From an uncultured Bacteroidales bacterium (lineage in GTDB: Bacteria; Bacteroidota; Bacteroidia; Bacteroidales; F082): 64,000 bases of DNA. The position numbers and the translations under genes were made by a program. Shown one piece after another: positions 15,936-24,313 of the stretch (the first letter of the stretch is position 1; the number at the start of each line of letters is the position of its first letter). Location: contig CAMZJA010000011.1 of NCBI GenBank assembly GCA_947307415.1, positions 1 to 64,000 on the forward strand, read 5' to 3'. Under the pieces are notes generated by a model, which saw only the letters and a program-made list of their open reading frames with translations, searched no databases and was not told where the DNA came from.

Positions 15936-17433
15936 ACCCTTGATGCGTCTCCCTCAGCAAATCATTAACCGTTTTTACTGGGTTGAACGTCAGAATCGGG
16001 ACTTCGACGAAGATGGTGATCCAGTCCGCCATGGCACCGTTCCAGAGGCCTGGGAGCTCCATGGCTTTCAGGTCTTTGCCGTCTTTCGACTTCATTGAGA
16101 TGAAGCCTGTTTCCGGGTCAACGTAATCAGGAAGGTTGAACGAATTGCCCTTGAAATCCTGTGTGGCGCACACCAAATCCACTGGGTTGAAGTGGGTGGA
16201 GGAGCGGAACATCGTTTCCTGTTTCTCGTTTTTGTGGTCGATTTGCGACGACTCGACAATCTGAAGCGAGATCTCGTCGCTGCTGTTGCGAGTGAAATAT
16301 GGACCTCCGCCTGGTTCGCCCTCGTTTTTCACCATGCCGCACACACGCATCGGGCGGTTGAGCTTGCCGTAGAGGAAGTCGATTTTCTCGATTTCGTTGT
16401 AGGTGCTGAAGAAATCGGGGATATCGATCATCAGCTTGTCTTTCGCGAAAGCAGTGATTTCGTTGAGTTCTTCATTGGTGACATTGCCGTCGTCGAGCAT
16501 CTCGAGATACTCGAACTGTTGCTGCTGCAGGCGGAAGAGGTAGCCGCCGAGTACCTTTTTATATTCATAGGTGGTCGCCTTGAAACGGTCAGGAACCACA
16601 TTGTCGATGTTCTTTATAAAGATAATTTCTTTGTGTAAGTCGTTGAGGTTCTGTATCAAAGCACCGTGACCGCCCGGACGGAACACCAGTTTGCCGTCCT
16701 TGTCGCGGAACGGTTCGTTGTTCATATCGACAGCGATGGTATCGGTCGAAGGCTTCTGCACCGAGAAACTGATTTCGTATTTGATACCAAACTGTTTCTC
16801 GTATTTCGGCACGACATAATTTACAATCTTCTTGAAGATGTCGAGATGCTCCTGCGACACTGTGAAATGCAGCTTCGCAACCTCACCGTTGTTGCTGTAT
16901 TCAGCAGCTTCCACGAGATGTTCCTCCATCGCGAGACGGGCTGAATCGCCGTATTTATGGAACTTCAATAATGCTTTCGGAAGGTTGCCGTAGTTCATGC
17001 CGTCGGCGTTGAGAAGAGTATCGATAATCTCTTGATACTCATTGTTTCTCAACATTTCTTCAATATCTTTTCCCTTTGCTTTAAGCTGGCATTTTAGGTC
17101 ATTGAAAAATGCGAAATCATGGATGCCTTTAATGAAAGTCTCGACCGCATCGGGCTTCATTGCGTAAAGATCCTTAAACATTCGGCTTGCCGCGCCAGAA
17201 GCAGGCACAAATTTGATGATATCGTAGTATTTTTTATCTTCGTCGAACTGCCTGACAAGGTCTTTTATCTCGTTTTCATTGAAACGGACGATGCCTTTCC
17301 CGATTGTGGCAGGCGCGATCAGGTCGCTGAAAGCAAATCCGTTTTTAAACTGAACTATCTGATTTTCAACTTGTTGTGCTGAAATTCCCAAAGCTTCGAG
17401 TTGCTGTTTGTCGGCAGAAGAGAGTGTTGTCAT
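15934..17433 (-). CDS. DUF4301 domain-containing protein
   Basis: A 499-residue cytosolic protein matching the DUF4301 family of Bacteroidetes. The segment FVPASGAASRMFKDL (about 78-92) is the most distinctive, and FRPGGHGALIQNLNDL (about 263-278) is a second conserved stretch. Both are glycine-rich loops that recall nucleotidyltransferase or phosphate-binding sites, but no activity is established. The length is normal for the family. It is monocistronic and divergent from the ferritin gene. Confidence 0.88.
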   Translation of the reverse strand: MTTLSSADKQQLEALGISAQQVENQIVQFKNGFAFSDLIAPATIGKGIVRFNENEIKDLVRQFDEDKKYYDIIKFVPASGAASRMFKDLYAMKPDAVETFIKGIHDFAFFNDLKCQLKAKGKDIEEMLRNNEYQEIIDTLLNADGMNYGNLPKALLKFHKYGDSARLAMEEHLVEAAEYSNNGEVAKLHFTVSQEHLDIFKKIVNYVVPKYEKQFGIKYEISFSVQKPSTDTIAVDMNNEPFRDKDGKLVFRPGGHGALIQNLNDLHKEIIFIKNIDNVVPDRFKATTYEYKKVLGGYLFRLQQQQFEYLEMLDDGNVTNEELNEITAFAKDKLMIDIPDFFSTYNEIEKIDFLYGKLNRPMRVCGMVKNEGEPGGGPYFTRNSSDEISLQIVESSQIDHKNEKQETMFRSSTHFNPVDLVCATQDFKGNSFNLPDYVDPETGFISMKSKDGKDLKAMELPGLWNGAMADWITIFVEVPILTFNPVKTVNDLLRETHQG

Positions 17434-17502
17434 AATACGAAAATTTTATCCTTACAAAGTTAAATCATTTTTGGAGAAAAAAGAAAATTTTTTTGAAAAA
17501 TA

Positions 17503-17533
17503 TTGACAAAGTTCAAAAATCGGTGTAATTTTG
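17503..17533 (+). promoter_or_regulatory. Ferritin gene promoter
   Basis: TTGAC with TTG at 17503-17505, a 20-base spacer and TAATTTTG at 17526-17533. Confidence 0.72.
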
Positions 17534-17593
17534 CATGAAATAATTTGAATATTTTTGGTTTAGATTAGAATAAAAACATTAAAAATTACCACT

Positions 17594-18103
17594 ATGAACA
17601 AGAAGATTGAAGACGCTATCAATGCGCAGATTAATGCTGAGTTATGGTCGGCATACCTTTATTTGTCAATGGGAACCAACTTCCGTGCGAAGGGTTTGGA
17701 CGGCATCGCCAACTGGTTTGAGGTTCAGTTCAAGGAGGAGCAGGACCACGCCATGATTTTCTACAAATACATGCAGAGCCGTGGCGCACGCGTGATTTTG
17801 AAGCCTATCGCGAAGGTGCAGACCGATTGGAAATCGCCGGTTGAGGCATTTGAAGACACACTCGCTCACGAGAAGAAAGTGACCGAGATGATTCACAACA
17901 TCAACAAACTCGCTATCGAAGCTAAAGACTATGCAACACAGAACCGCATGGTGTGGTTTGTCGATGAGCAGGTTGAAGAAGAGGAAGAGGCAGGCAAGAA
18001 CCTCGAGGCTTTGAAGGCCATCGGCGACAACGCATTAGGACTGTTTATGTTCGATAAGGAATTGGGAGCAAGACAGTATCATCAGGCATCAGCGCTGAAG
18101 TAA
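17594..18103 (+). CDS. ftnA: Ferritin
   Basis: A 169-residue non-haem ferritin forming a 24-subunit iron-storage shell in the cytosol. The ferroxidase ligands are visible: Glu16 in NAELWSAY, Glu49 and His52 in KEEQDHA, then the later glutamates and the EQVEEE segment. The length is typical of bacterial FtnA. It has its own consensus promoter. The stop codon TAA is also the first part of a TTAGAC heptad array, and a long palindrome follows, so the 3' end of the mRNA is highly structured. Confidence 0.95.
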   Translation: MNKKIEDAINAQINAELWSAYLYLSMGTNFRAKGLDGIANWFEVQFKEEQDHAMIFYKYMQSRGARVILKPIAKVQTDWKSPVEAFEDTLAHEKKVTEMIHNINKLAIEAKDYATQNRMVWFVDEQVEEEEEAGKNLEALKAIGDNALGLFMFDKELGARQYHQASALK

Positions 18104-18132
18104 GACATTAGACTTTAGACCTTAGACTATAG
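18101..18132 (+). repeat. TTAGAC heptad array fused to the ferritin stop codon
   Basis: Four TTAGAC-type units at a period of 7, starting with the stop codon TAA followed by GAC. No inverted second arm is seen here; a different palindrome follows at 18137. Confidence 0.8.
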
Positions 18133-18136
18133 ATTG

Positions 18137-18220
18137 AAAAGATTATTGGTATCATTCTCGAATTACTCTCAGTACCCTGTGGTAAGTCGTAATTCTGCGA
18201 ATGACACCAATAATCTTTTT
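18137..18220. terminator. Long imperfect palindrome between convergent ferritin and fucosidase genes
   Basis: About 30 bases (18137-18166) pair with 18189-18219, with roughly three mismatches or bulges, around a loop of about 22 bases. The stem opens with AAAAGATTATTGGT and closes with ACCAATAATCTTTT. It is followed by a T run on both strands, so it can serve as a bidirectional terminator. The stem is much longer than a terminator needs, so it could instead be a small mobile palindrome. Confidence 0.75.
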
Positions 18221-18227
18221 GTTTTTA

Positions 18228-19724
18228 TTAACGTTTACGTAAAATAATACGATTCAATTCCAATCCCAACGGCTCGAGCGGATTGCAGCGTTCCGTCTGG
18301 TCGAGGGTGATATAATTATAGCCTTCTTTTATTAATAAGGTGCCGAAATAGGAGGTTTGCAGCATGCAGTCAACGCCAGGAAGCACACGTGTGGTTGAGA
18401 CTCCATTGCAGGTGAGAGTGTATTCTTTGGCGTCGTTTTCGGGTTTATAGACGATGAAAACATCGTATTCGCCGGAGGTTTGGGAATCGAGTTGCCATGA
18501 GAGCCAAGAATTGGGCTGCACGCTCATGTAGCCGGTGCCGTCGATGGCGGCGTGAGGCTTGCAATCTTGAGGTGTCAGAGTTGGGATGTGACCGTCTTTG
18601 CCGACGCCGATGATGCAGTCGATAGGGCAGGGCTGGAGATGATTTAGAGTATCTGGATTTTCTAGTAAAAATTGACCAATGCCATTTAATACTTCTTTCT
18701 CATAATCAATGACTTTGCCAGTGCCATCAGGACCGATGTTGAGCAGAAAATTGCCACCGTTGACGACGGTTGTCAGCAGGCGTTGTGTTTGAGTCTCAAT
18801 CTGTTGGCTGAGTTCTGGGCGCTCAATCCACGATTTGTAACCCCATGAGTTATAAAGCGATGCAGGGTTGTCCCAATAGATGTCGCCGTACGACGAGATG
18901 TTTCCGTTGTCGGGCAGCGTCATGTAATCGCCCATGTTGTTCATGATGCGGCCGTTGATAAGACATTGAGGCTGAATGTTCTTCACCGTCTCGCGGAAGC
19001 GACGGCTCTGTTCGGGAGTTACGAGACCCATGTCGAACCACATAGTGTATATGTCGCCGTAGTTTGTGAGCAGCTCAGTGAGTTGAGCCACGATATAATC
19101 CTCAAGTTCTGGAGTTATTATCTCGAGTGGCGAATAAACCTGGTTCACGTACTCGATGCAATTTGTCGTTGAATCAGGTTCGAGACGAGGGATTCCGTAA
19201 GGAAAATGCCAGTCGGGGAGGGAGTAGTAAAATCCGAGTTTTATGCCGTGGCGGTGGCAGGCATCGGCGAGCTGTTTGACGATGTCTTTGCCGTAAGGCG
19301 TGAAGCCAACTATATCATAATCAGTGGTTTGCGTGTCGAACATACAGAAACCGTCGTGATGTTTCGTAGTGAAGACGATGTATTTCATCCCGGTGTTTCT
19401 TGCGAGCAGCACAATGCTGTCGGCATTGAAATCGACGGGGTTGAACTCGCGTGCAACCGCCTCATATTCAGCAATTGGAATCCTAGCGTGGTTCATAATC
19501 TGCTCGGCGTAATAAGGAATTTTCTCGCCCTTCCAAACGCCGCCTAATTTCGAATACACACCGAAATGAATAAACATCCCGAAATGGTCGTTGCGGAATT
19601 CTTTCAATGCGGTTTCGGTTTGTAGAGACGTTTCCCGAAACGTCTCTTTCTCATCATTGCACGAAACGACAAACAACGATAGGATTATTGTGATTATCAG
19701 GATTGATATTAGGGATTTTTTCAT
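18228..19724 (-). CDS. Alpha-L-fucosidase, GH29 lipoprotein
   Basis: A 498-residue lipoprotein with a signal peptide ending VVSC, Cys22. The GH29 barrel shows HFGMFIHFGVYS (about 47-58), the conserved TKHHDGF (about 119-125), and YTMWFDMG (about 227-234), in which the Asp is the likely nucleophile. A beta-rich C-terminal region (about 400-498) may bind carbohydrate. It releases alpha-linked fucose from host or dietary glycans at the cell surface or periplasm. Oddly, residues 25-35 (EKETFRETSLQ) are encoded by a palindromic intergenic-type repeat, inserted in frame in the linker after the lipid-attachment site. Confidence 0.94.
   Translation of the reverse strand: MKKSLISILIITIILSLFVVSCNDEKETFRETSLQTETALKEFRNDHFGMFIHFGVYSKLGGVWKGEKIPYYAEQIMNHARIPIAEYEAVAREFNPVDFNADSIVLLARNTGMKYIVFTTKHHDGFCMFDTQTTDYDIVGFTPYGKDIVKQLADACHRHGIKLGFYYSLPDWHFPYGIPRLEPDSTTNCIEYVNQVYSPLEIITPELEDYIVAQLTELLTNYGDIYTMWFDMGLVTPEQSRRFRETVKNIQPQCLINGRIMNNMGDYMTLPDNGNISSYGDIYWDNPASLYNSWGYKSWIERPELSQQIETQTQRLLTTVVNGGNFLLNIGPDGTGKVIDYEKEVLNGIGQFLLENPDTLNHLQPCPIDCIIGVGKDGHIPTLTPQDCKPHAAIDGTGYMSVQPNSWLSWQLDSQTSGEYDVFIVYKPENDAKEYTLTCNGVSTTRVLPGVDCMLQTSYFGTLLIKEGYNYITLDQTERCNPLEPLGLELNRIILRKR
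19624..19647. repeat. GTAGAGAC-type palindrome inside the fucosidase coding sequence
   Basis: AGAGACGTTTC (19624-19634) and GAAACGTCTCT (19637-19647) form a perfect 11-bp stem around two bases. It is the same element as the intergenic copy at 29751-29778 and related to 41463-41489. Confidence 0.85.
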
Positions 19725-19735
19725 AATGAAATCAA

Positions 19736-20056
19736 TTATTTTTTTCTTTTCGGTTTCTGAATTGCCAATTCCTTGCAGGTTGTTTTAACCAGTTCCGACA
19801 GGTAGTCGCGGTCATCGACATCTTCAATGAAGAAATAATCTTTCGCTCCATCGTATGGTGGGCGCATATCGACAATACGGAGCATTGTCCTGCCGGCTTC
19901 TGTCGGTTTCAGATAGAAACAGTTGTCGCAAATTAGGCCGAAGATGATGCCGTCGCAATAGATGCCGTAGTCGCCAAACATCTTTTTGACCATTATTTCG
20001 CCAGCCCCTCCGCACTGGTCGGCGATATATTGTACAAAATTGGGATTGCTTGCCAT
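19736..20056 (-). CDS. TfoX/Sxy N-terminal domain protein
   Basis: A 106-residue cytosolic protein matching the TfoX N-terminal domain: VKKMFGDYGIYCDGIIFGLI (about 23-42), then FYLKPTE and a C-terminal helix. It lacks the C-terminal TfoX domain, so a competence-regulator role is not implied; single-domain members are common and of unknown function. It lies 11 bases upstream of the fucosidase start on the same strand and may be cotranscribed, without an obvious link in function. Confidence 0.85.
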   Translation of the reverse strand: MASNPNFVQYIADQCGGAGEIMVKKMFGDYGIYCDGIIFGLICDNCFYLKPTEAGRTMLRIVDMRPPYDGAKDYFFIEDVDDRDYLSELVKTTCKELAIQKPKRKK

Positions 20057-20118
20057 GATGAAAATTTTTGCAAAATATTAATTGATAATTCTTTGATGTA
20101 GTATATATTACTGAAACT

Positions 20119-22872
20119 TTATATTTGTAATATGCTTTTTAATAGGTTTATTATCTTTTCTTTTTCTCCACTCTCGTTTGTTCGCAATCTAAGTAACGGG
20201 AGATCATAGACTTCAAGAATATGATTTTTTAATGCATCACGACGATGTTGTTCGGTATCATTTTTGTGAAATGTATATCCGTCAGTTTCAATAGCCATTA
20301 TTGGTTTTTTGGTAACATGGTTTATTATAAGAAAATCAAGATGTGTGCCGTAATTAGATATATACTTGGTTTCTTCCTCGTTCAAAAATGACCAATTGCG
20401 AATAACACTGCGCAATGGTGTGTGGCATAAGATGCCAAGATGCCTATATTCGGGATATTCTGATAATATGGATTCAAGCAATGAGTATGTGAGATTCTCA
20501 GAATCATATTCAGATATTTTCTTGTGATTAGCTAAAAACCGCATACGCTCATTTGTATATTGACTGTATAGATTGTCAAAAATTGAGTTGATTTTGCTAT
20601 CTGTAACAGTCATGTTATTGTATTGGATGTACTCGATTAAATCGCTTATATTGCCTTTGCGCTCTTGTTCGTTTCCTGATACAACTAAGATAAAGCGCTT
20701 TTTTGCTCGGGAGATAGCAACATTAATAAGATTAGTATCATCACTAAATGATGTGATTTGGTCGTCAACAACACTCATTATTATATTGTCTTTTTCTCTA
20801 CCTTGATACTTATGAATTGTTGCCGTTTCAATATTAGGTAACTGATGAATACACTCATTAACTTGATTGTTGTATGGCGTAATAATACCAATATCTCCGT
20901 TTGTATCTAAGAGAGGCAACACTTCACTTTTGATTACATCTATCTCACGTTGATTATAATGGTTGTATTCGTGGTGGCCGCAAACGGTTTTGATAGCCAT
21001 CATAACGTCTTTTTCATTATGATCCTCTGTCATTATTAGTAGATTACCACCATAAAAGCGTTGATTGCAATAATTGATAATTGTTGGATGACAACGATAA
21101 TGTTCGCGTAAAAGTGTTTGAGTTACGTCAGGAATTATAGAACATATAGACTGCAAAAAACTGTAATCAGCACAGTTGTATCCTTTTGCAACATTATATT
21201 CTTTGAAAATGCCATCTAGTTTTATTTTGTCCTCATCTGTTACTACATTAGGAAGTTGCATGGTGTCACCAACAATAACCGCGTTTTTGGCACAAGTCAA
21301 TGCTAATGCTCCTGTTTCGATGGAAACTTGTGATGCTTCATCCATAATTATATAGTCATAGATTTGGTCTGGAATGGTTGTTCGTGCAGAGAAAGTCGTA
21401 CTGAGTATAACAGGATAATTCTTGCAAAACTCTTCGGGATTACGATGTATGTCTTTGACATCATTCAATTCCAAATGTTGAGTGTTTTCATATTTATCAT
21501 GTAATTTGTCTTTCAATAAGGTCATTGATAAATCTGACAGATGGTTGGATAATGATTGCGCGTCAGCCGATGTAAGGGATGTCTCTAGATCTGAAATACG
21601 AAGTTTCAATTCTTTTTGTCTCGTAACTAGATACAAGGCTTGCAACTCCAAAATAAATGAGTGCTTTATAAATGAATCCAATGATGTTTTTATCCCAAGA
21701 AAATGCTTTCCGATGAAACCGAACCAAGCTAATTTAATACGTTTGAATAATTTGATCAAATGGTTGGTTGTAGTATCGGAATCATCATAAAACAATTGAT
21801 ACTGTAACCATAGATTCATAAAACGATCAGATTTAACACCAGCTTTTGGTATGTAGCTGTCATCTTCAATGTTGTTGTCAGTTTTAAAGTGTTGCCATTC
21901 TAATTCAATGGCATTAAGTTCTTGTTTGCAATTAGCTAATTCTTCTTGAAGCGAAAAAACATCATGTAATTTGAATAATGTGGAAACTGTCGATTCTTTG
22001 GTTTTGATTCTGTCATTTTTATCAATTCCCCAATCATGAACTTCGTTTGGTATTGATGGTTGGTTTTGGATAAAGTTGTCTTTGTTTTCTCTTTTACCCA
22101 ATGATGCAACGATAAAACCAAGTCCATACTTTTGAAGTTTTTCCATTACGTTAAGCGTGGCGGAGTTATTGTTGGAAACAACCATTACAGTTTGGTCGCG
22201 CATAAGTATATTGGCAATAATGTTTAATATGGTTTGTGTTTTACCTGTTCCGGGAGGACCTTGAATTACACTGATTTGTCGTTCCATAGCTGCCTTAACA
22301 GCTCTTGCTTGACTGGAATTACATCCGAATGGAAATATCAAATCAGAAGATTTCTGGGTTTTAGGCCTGTATAACTTTGCATCTAGGTAAGGAGTTATGG
22401 CTAAAGATTTATCAATAAAACCTATTTTATCATATAATGCTGGCAAAATGCCACCATGCTCTTCATCTTTTCCTAACTCGTTTATTTGCGATACACGTTT
22501 AAGGTAATCAAATGTATTTTTTGCAACATCATCACCTAAACATGATTCAATCACCTGAATAGAACCATGCAAGTAATCTTGAATATAACCGTTGGAATAT
22601 GTGATGCGCCAATGTGTAAAGTCCTGTTGTTGAAATGAGCGGATATCTGTTACGTTCCTTTGTTCTTGCCCGCTAATATATACTTTATTGTGTAGATGGT
22701 CATGCCAAATAGCATTATATAGCCAAACAACATCAGTGTTGCGGTAATGAAAAACATTTGGACTGTTTTTATATTTAACGGCATACACACCATGTTCACA
22801 CAAATCAATTTTCTCTATTTGTTGTGCTTTTGGCTGTCCTTTGATTATTATAAAACCATGTATTGCCGTCAT
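20119..22872 (-). CDS. SF1 helicase (Dna2/Upf1-like) fused to a PD-(D/E)XK-like nuclease
   Basis: A 917-residue protein. The N-terminal 180 residues are unassigned. The SF1 helicase core follows, with Walker A GPPGTGKT at 205-212, Walker B DEAS at 511-514, HYRCHP at 591-596 and motif VI VAISRAKKRF at 718-727. A helical insertion of about 250 residues separates motifs Ia and II. The C-terminus (about 790-917) resembles DUF2726/Vsr-type restriction endonuclease folds: Asp846 in HLDFLI, Glu862 and Asp864 in IETDGYTFH, and Arg896. Helicase-nuclease fusions of this kind are frequent in antiphage systems. The promoter is TAAATTTG on the minus strand at 22932-22939. The AT-rich composition and position next to HicAB fit a defence role, which is inferred. 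Confidence 0.85.
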   Translation of the reverse strand: MTAIHGFIIIKGQPKAQQIEKIDLCEHGVYAVKYKNSPNVFHYRNTDVVWLYNAIWHDHLHNKVYISGQEQRNVTDIRSFQQQDFTHWRITYSNGYIQDYLHGSIQVIESCLGDDVAKNTFDYLKRVSQINELGKDEEHGGILPALYDKIGFIDKSLAITPYLDAKLYRPKTQKSSDLIFPFGCNSSQARAVKAAMERQISVIQGPPGTGKTQTILNIIANILMRDQTVMVVSNNNSATLNVMEKLQKYGLGFIVASLGKRENKDNFIQNQPSIPNEVHDWGIDKNDRIKTKESTVSTLFKLHDVFSLQEELANCKQELNAIELEWQHFKTDNNIEDDSYIPKAGVKSDRFMNLWLQYQLFYDDSDTTTNHLIKLFKRIKLAWFGFIGKHFLGIKTSLDSFIKHSFILELQALYLVTRQKELKLRISDLETSLTSADAQSLSNHLSDLSMTLLKDKLHDKYENTQHLELNDVKDIHRNPEEFCKNYPVILSTTFSARTTIPDQIYDYIIMDEASQVSIETGALALTCAKNAVIVGDTMQLPNVVTDEDKIKLDGIFKEYNVAKGYNCADYSFLQSICSIIPDVTQTLLREHYRCHPTIINYCNQRFYGGNLLIMTEDHNEKDVMMAIKTVCGHHEYNHYNQREIDVIKSEVLPLLDTNGDIGIITPYNNQVNECIHQLPNIETATIHKYQGREKDNIIMSVVDDQITSFSDDTNLINVAISRAKKRFILVVSGNEQERKGNISDLIEYIQYNNMTVTDSKINSIFDNLYSQYTNERMRFLANHKKISEYDSENLTYSLLESILSEYPEYRHLGILCHTPLRSVIRNWSFLNEEETKYISNYGTHLDFLIINHVTKKPIMAIETDGYTFHKNDTEQHRRDALKNHILEVYDLPLLRLRTNESGEKEKIINLLKSILQI

Positions 22873-22989
22873 AAGTATAAATTTATCAGATGCACATTAG
22901 TTATGTGTGGAAATATATACCAATGCGGATGCAAATTTATGAAAAAATTAGAAATAGTTAAATGAATTGTTTAATTTATCAATAATTCC

Positions 22990-23088
22990 TTGACAAATAA
23001 AATAATTTTACCGTAGTTTTGTACCCGATTTTGAATCAAAACTAAAGAGCATCGTAAAACATATTGAATGGGGATTTACGGCAGGTGA
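22990..23088 (+). promoter_or_regulatory. Promoter-leader cassette, copy B
   Basis: TTGACA at 22990-22995, a 21-base spacer after TTG, TAGTTTTG at 23014-23021, then a leader with actaaagagcatcgtaaaac at 23041-23060, identical to copy A. A seven-codon frame, MGIYGR then TGA, spans 23068-23088. The leader runs toward hicA, which has its own promoter at 23119-23148. Together with the helicase promoter this accounts for most of the 304-base gene-free stretch 22873-23176. Confidence 0.7.
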
Positions 23089-23118
23089 GGGGGATGTTAA
23101 ATATTTTTTCAAAAATAC

Positions 23119-23148
23119 TTGACAATTCAAAAATTATATGTATCTTTG
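23119..23148 (+). promoter_or_regulatory. hicAB promoter
   Basis: TTG at 23119-23121, a 19-base spacer and TATCTTTG at 23141-23148, 28 bases before the hicA start. Confidence 0.72.
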
Positions 23149-23176
23149 CAACTGAATTTTAGTTACAAAAAAAACA

Positions 23177-23434
23177 ATGAGTAAGAAAGAGAAGTTGGTG
23201 CAAAGATTGTTGATGTTGCCAAAGGATTTTACATTTGCTGAGTTGGAATCATTGCTACTTCAGTTGGGATTTGAAATTGACAACAAGGGGAAAACATCGG
23301 GCTCGAGAATAAGGTTTTATAATCGGGATAAGCAGTTGCAATATTTGGCTCACAAGCCGCATCCGTCATCAATTATAAAACCTAATGCGTTGAAAGACAT
23401 CGTAATATACCTACAAAATAATAACCTAATATAA
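23177..23434 (+). CDS. hicA: HicA family toxin
   Basis: An 85-residue HicA-type mRNA interferase with a double-stranded-RNA-binding-like fold. The order is as expected: N-terminal helix region (FAELESLLLQLGF), GSRIRFYN, then HKPHPSS and the C-terminal helix ALKDIVIYLQ. In the classic HicA the active histidine lies in GSHxxF; here that position is Arg (GSRIRF), as in a subfamily with HKPHP later on, so His in that motif may carry the activity. One base separates it from hicB. Confidence 0.88.
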   Translation: MSKKEKLVQRLLMLPKDFTFAELESLLLQLGFEIDNKGKTSGSRIRFYNRDKQLQYLAHKPHPSSIIKPNALKDIVIYLQNNNLI

Positions 23435-23435
23435 G

Positions 23436-23771
23436 ATGGAAACACTAAGATACAAAGGATTTATCGGGAGCATCGAAGCAGAGCTTGAGGATGATACTCT
23501 TTATGGGAAAGTCCTCGGGCTTGATAAAGGTATTTTGATAACCTACGAGGGACAAACCTTGTCAGAACTAAAAACCGATTTTATAAATGCTGTTGACGAT
23601 TATATTGAGCATTGCAAAGCAAATGGAATTGAACTTCATAAATCATACAGTGGAAGCTTCAATGTAAGAATTCCGGTTGAATTGCACGCAAAAGTGGCAG
23701 CTATGGCACAAGCTGAAGGCATTTCGCTTAATGCTTTTGTGAAAGAGAGCTTGATGAGAGCGGTGATGTAA
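23436..23771 (+). CDS. hicB: HicB family antitoxin
   Basis: A 111-residue protein with the HicB partial RNase H-like fold (YKGFIGSIEAELEDDTLYGKVLG, in which the family GxVxGL region is seen) followed by a C-terminal ribbon-helix-helix segment (SFNVRIPVELHAKVAAMAQAEG and LNAFVKESL). It should neutralise HicA and repress the operon by binding the promoter region through the RHH part. It directly follows hicA with a one-base gap. Confidence 0.9.
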   Translation: METLRYKGFIGSIEAELEDDTLYGKVLGLDKGILITYEGQTLSELKTDFINAVDDYIEHCKANGIELHKSYSGSFNVRIPVELHAKVAAMAQAEGISLNAFVKESLMRAVM

Positions 23772-23790
23772 ATACGATTATTTTCAATCC

Positions 23791-24069
23791 CTATGCTTTC
23801 ACATCATCATACTCCTCCTTCTCAAACTGCCTTACTACATACGAGCAAACCGCATGGATTTTAAGGCCGTTCTCTCTGGCGTATGCCACGGCAGCGTCGA
23901 GGAGCGCTTTGGCGATGCCTTTGCCTTGAAATGTTGGTTCAACAACTGTGTGCACGATTGCAAAAACAGACTCGTTCATCCATTCGTATGAGATGTATCC
24001 CATCCGTTTGCCGTTTTCCTCGGCGATGAAGAAGCCGTCTTTTGAATTGTTTTTATGAGTGATTTCCAT
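23791..24069 (-). CDS. yjdJ: GNAT family N-acetyltransferase, YjdJ type
   Basis: A 92-residue minimal GNAT protein. The acetyl-CoA loop appears as VEPTFQGKGIAKALLDAAV (Q-x-x-G-x-A type) and the domain is of the small YjdJ/NAT_SF group. The start at MEITHKN is chosen because its ATG overlaps the stop of yjdI (TAATG); the longer frame upstream would run through that gene. E. coli has the same yjdI-yjdJ order, so the pairing is conserved across phyla. The substrate is unknown. Confidence 0.85.
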   Translation of the reverse strand: MEITHKNNSKDGFFIAEENGKRMGYISYEWMNESVFAIVHTVVEPTFQGKGIAKALLDAAVAYARENGLKIHAVCSYVVRQFEKEEYDDVKA

Positions 24070-24278
24070 TATTTGTTCAATTTGTAAGTTAAAGCTCCCG
24101 AAGGGCATAATTTGATTTGTGCTATCAGTTCTTCGGTGGTGGCGTTTTGCGGCTTGCACCAAGGACGTTCGTTCACGTTATAAACTTTAGGCAATTGATA
24201 CACGCAGACTCCGGCGTGTGTGCATTTTTCCGGCTGCCAGATGATGGTGAGCTCGTCGGTTTTGTATTCTTTAATCAT
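24069..24278 (-). CDS. yjdI: Divergent single-cluster [4Fe-4S] ferredoxin-like protein, YjdI type
   Basis: A 69-residue protein of the Fer4_19 type. Cysteines in KCTHAGVC, WCKP and LCPSG are spaced as in the mono-cluster YjdI family. It is cytosolic. The stop overlaps the start of the YjdJ acetyltransferase gene, so the two are coupled. Redox control of the acetyltransferase is a plausible but untested idea. Confidence 0.87.
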   Translation of the reverse strand: MIKEYKTDELTIIWQPEKCTHAGVCVYQLPKVYNVNERPWCKPQNATTEELIAQIKLCPSGALTYKLNK

Positions 24279-24313
24279 AGTTGTGAATTTATTTGCAAAG
24301 ATATAAAAAATCC

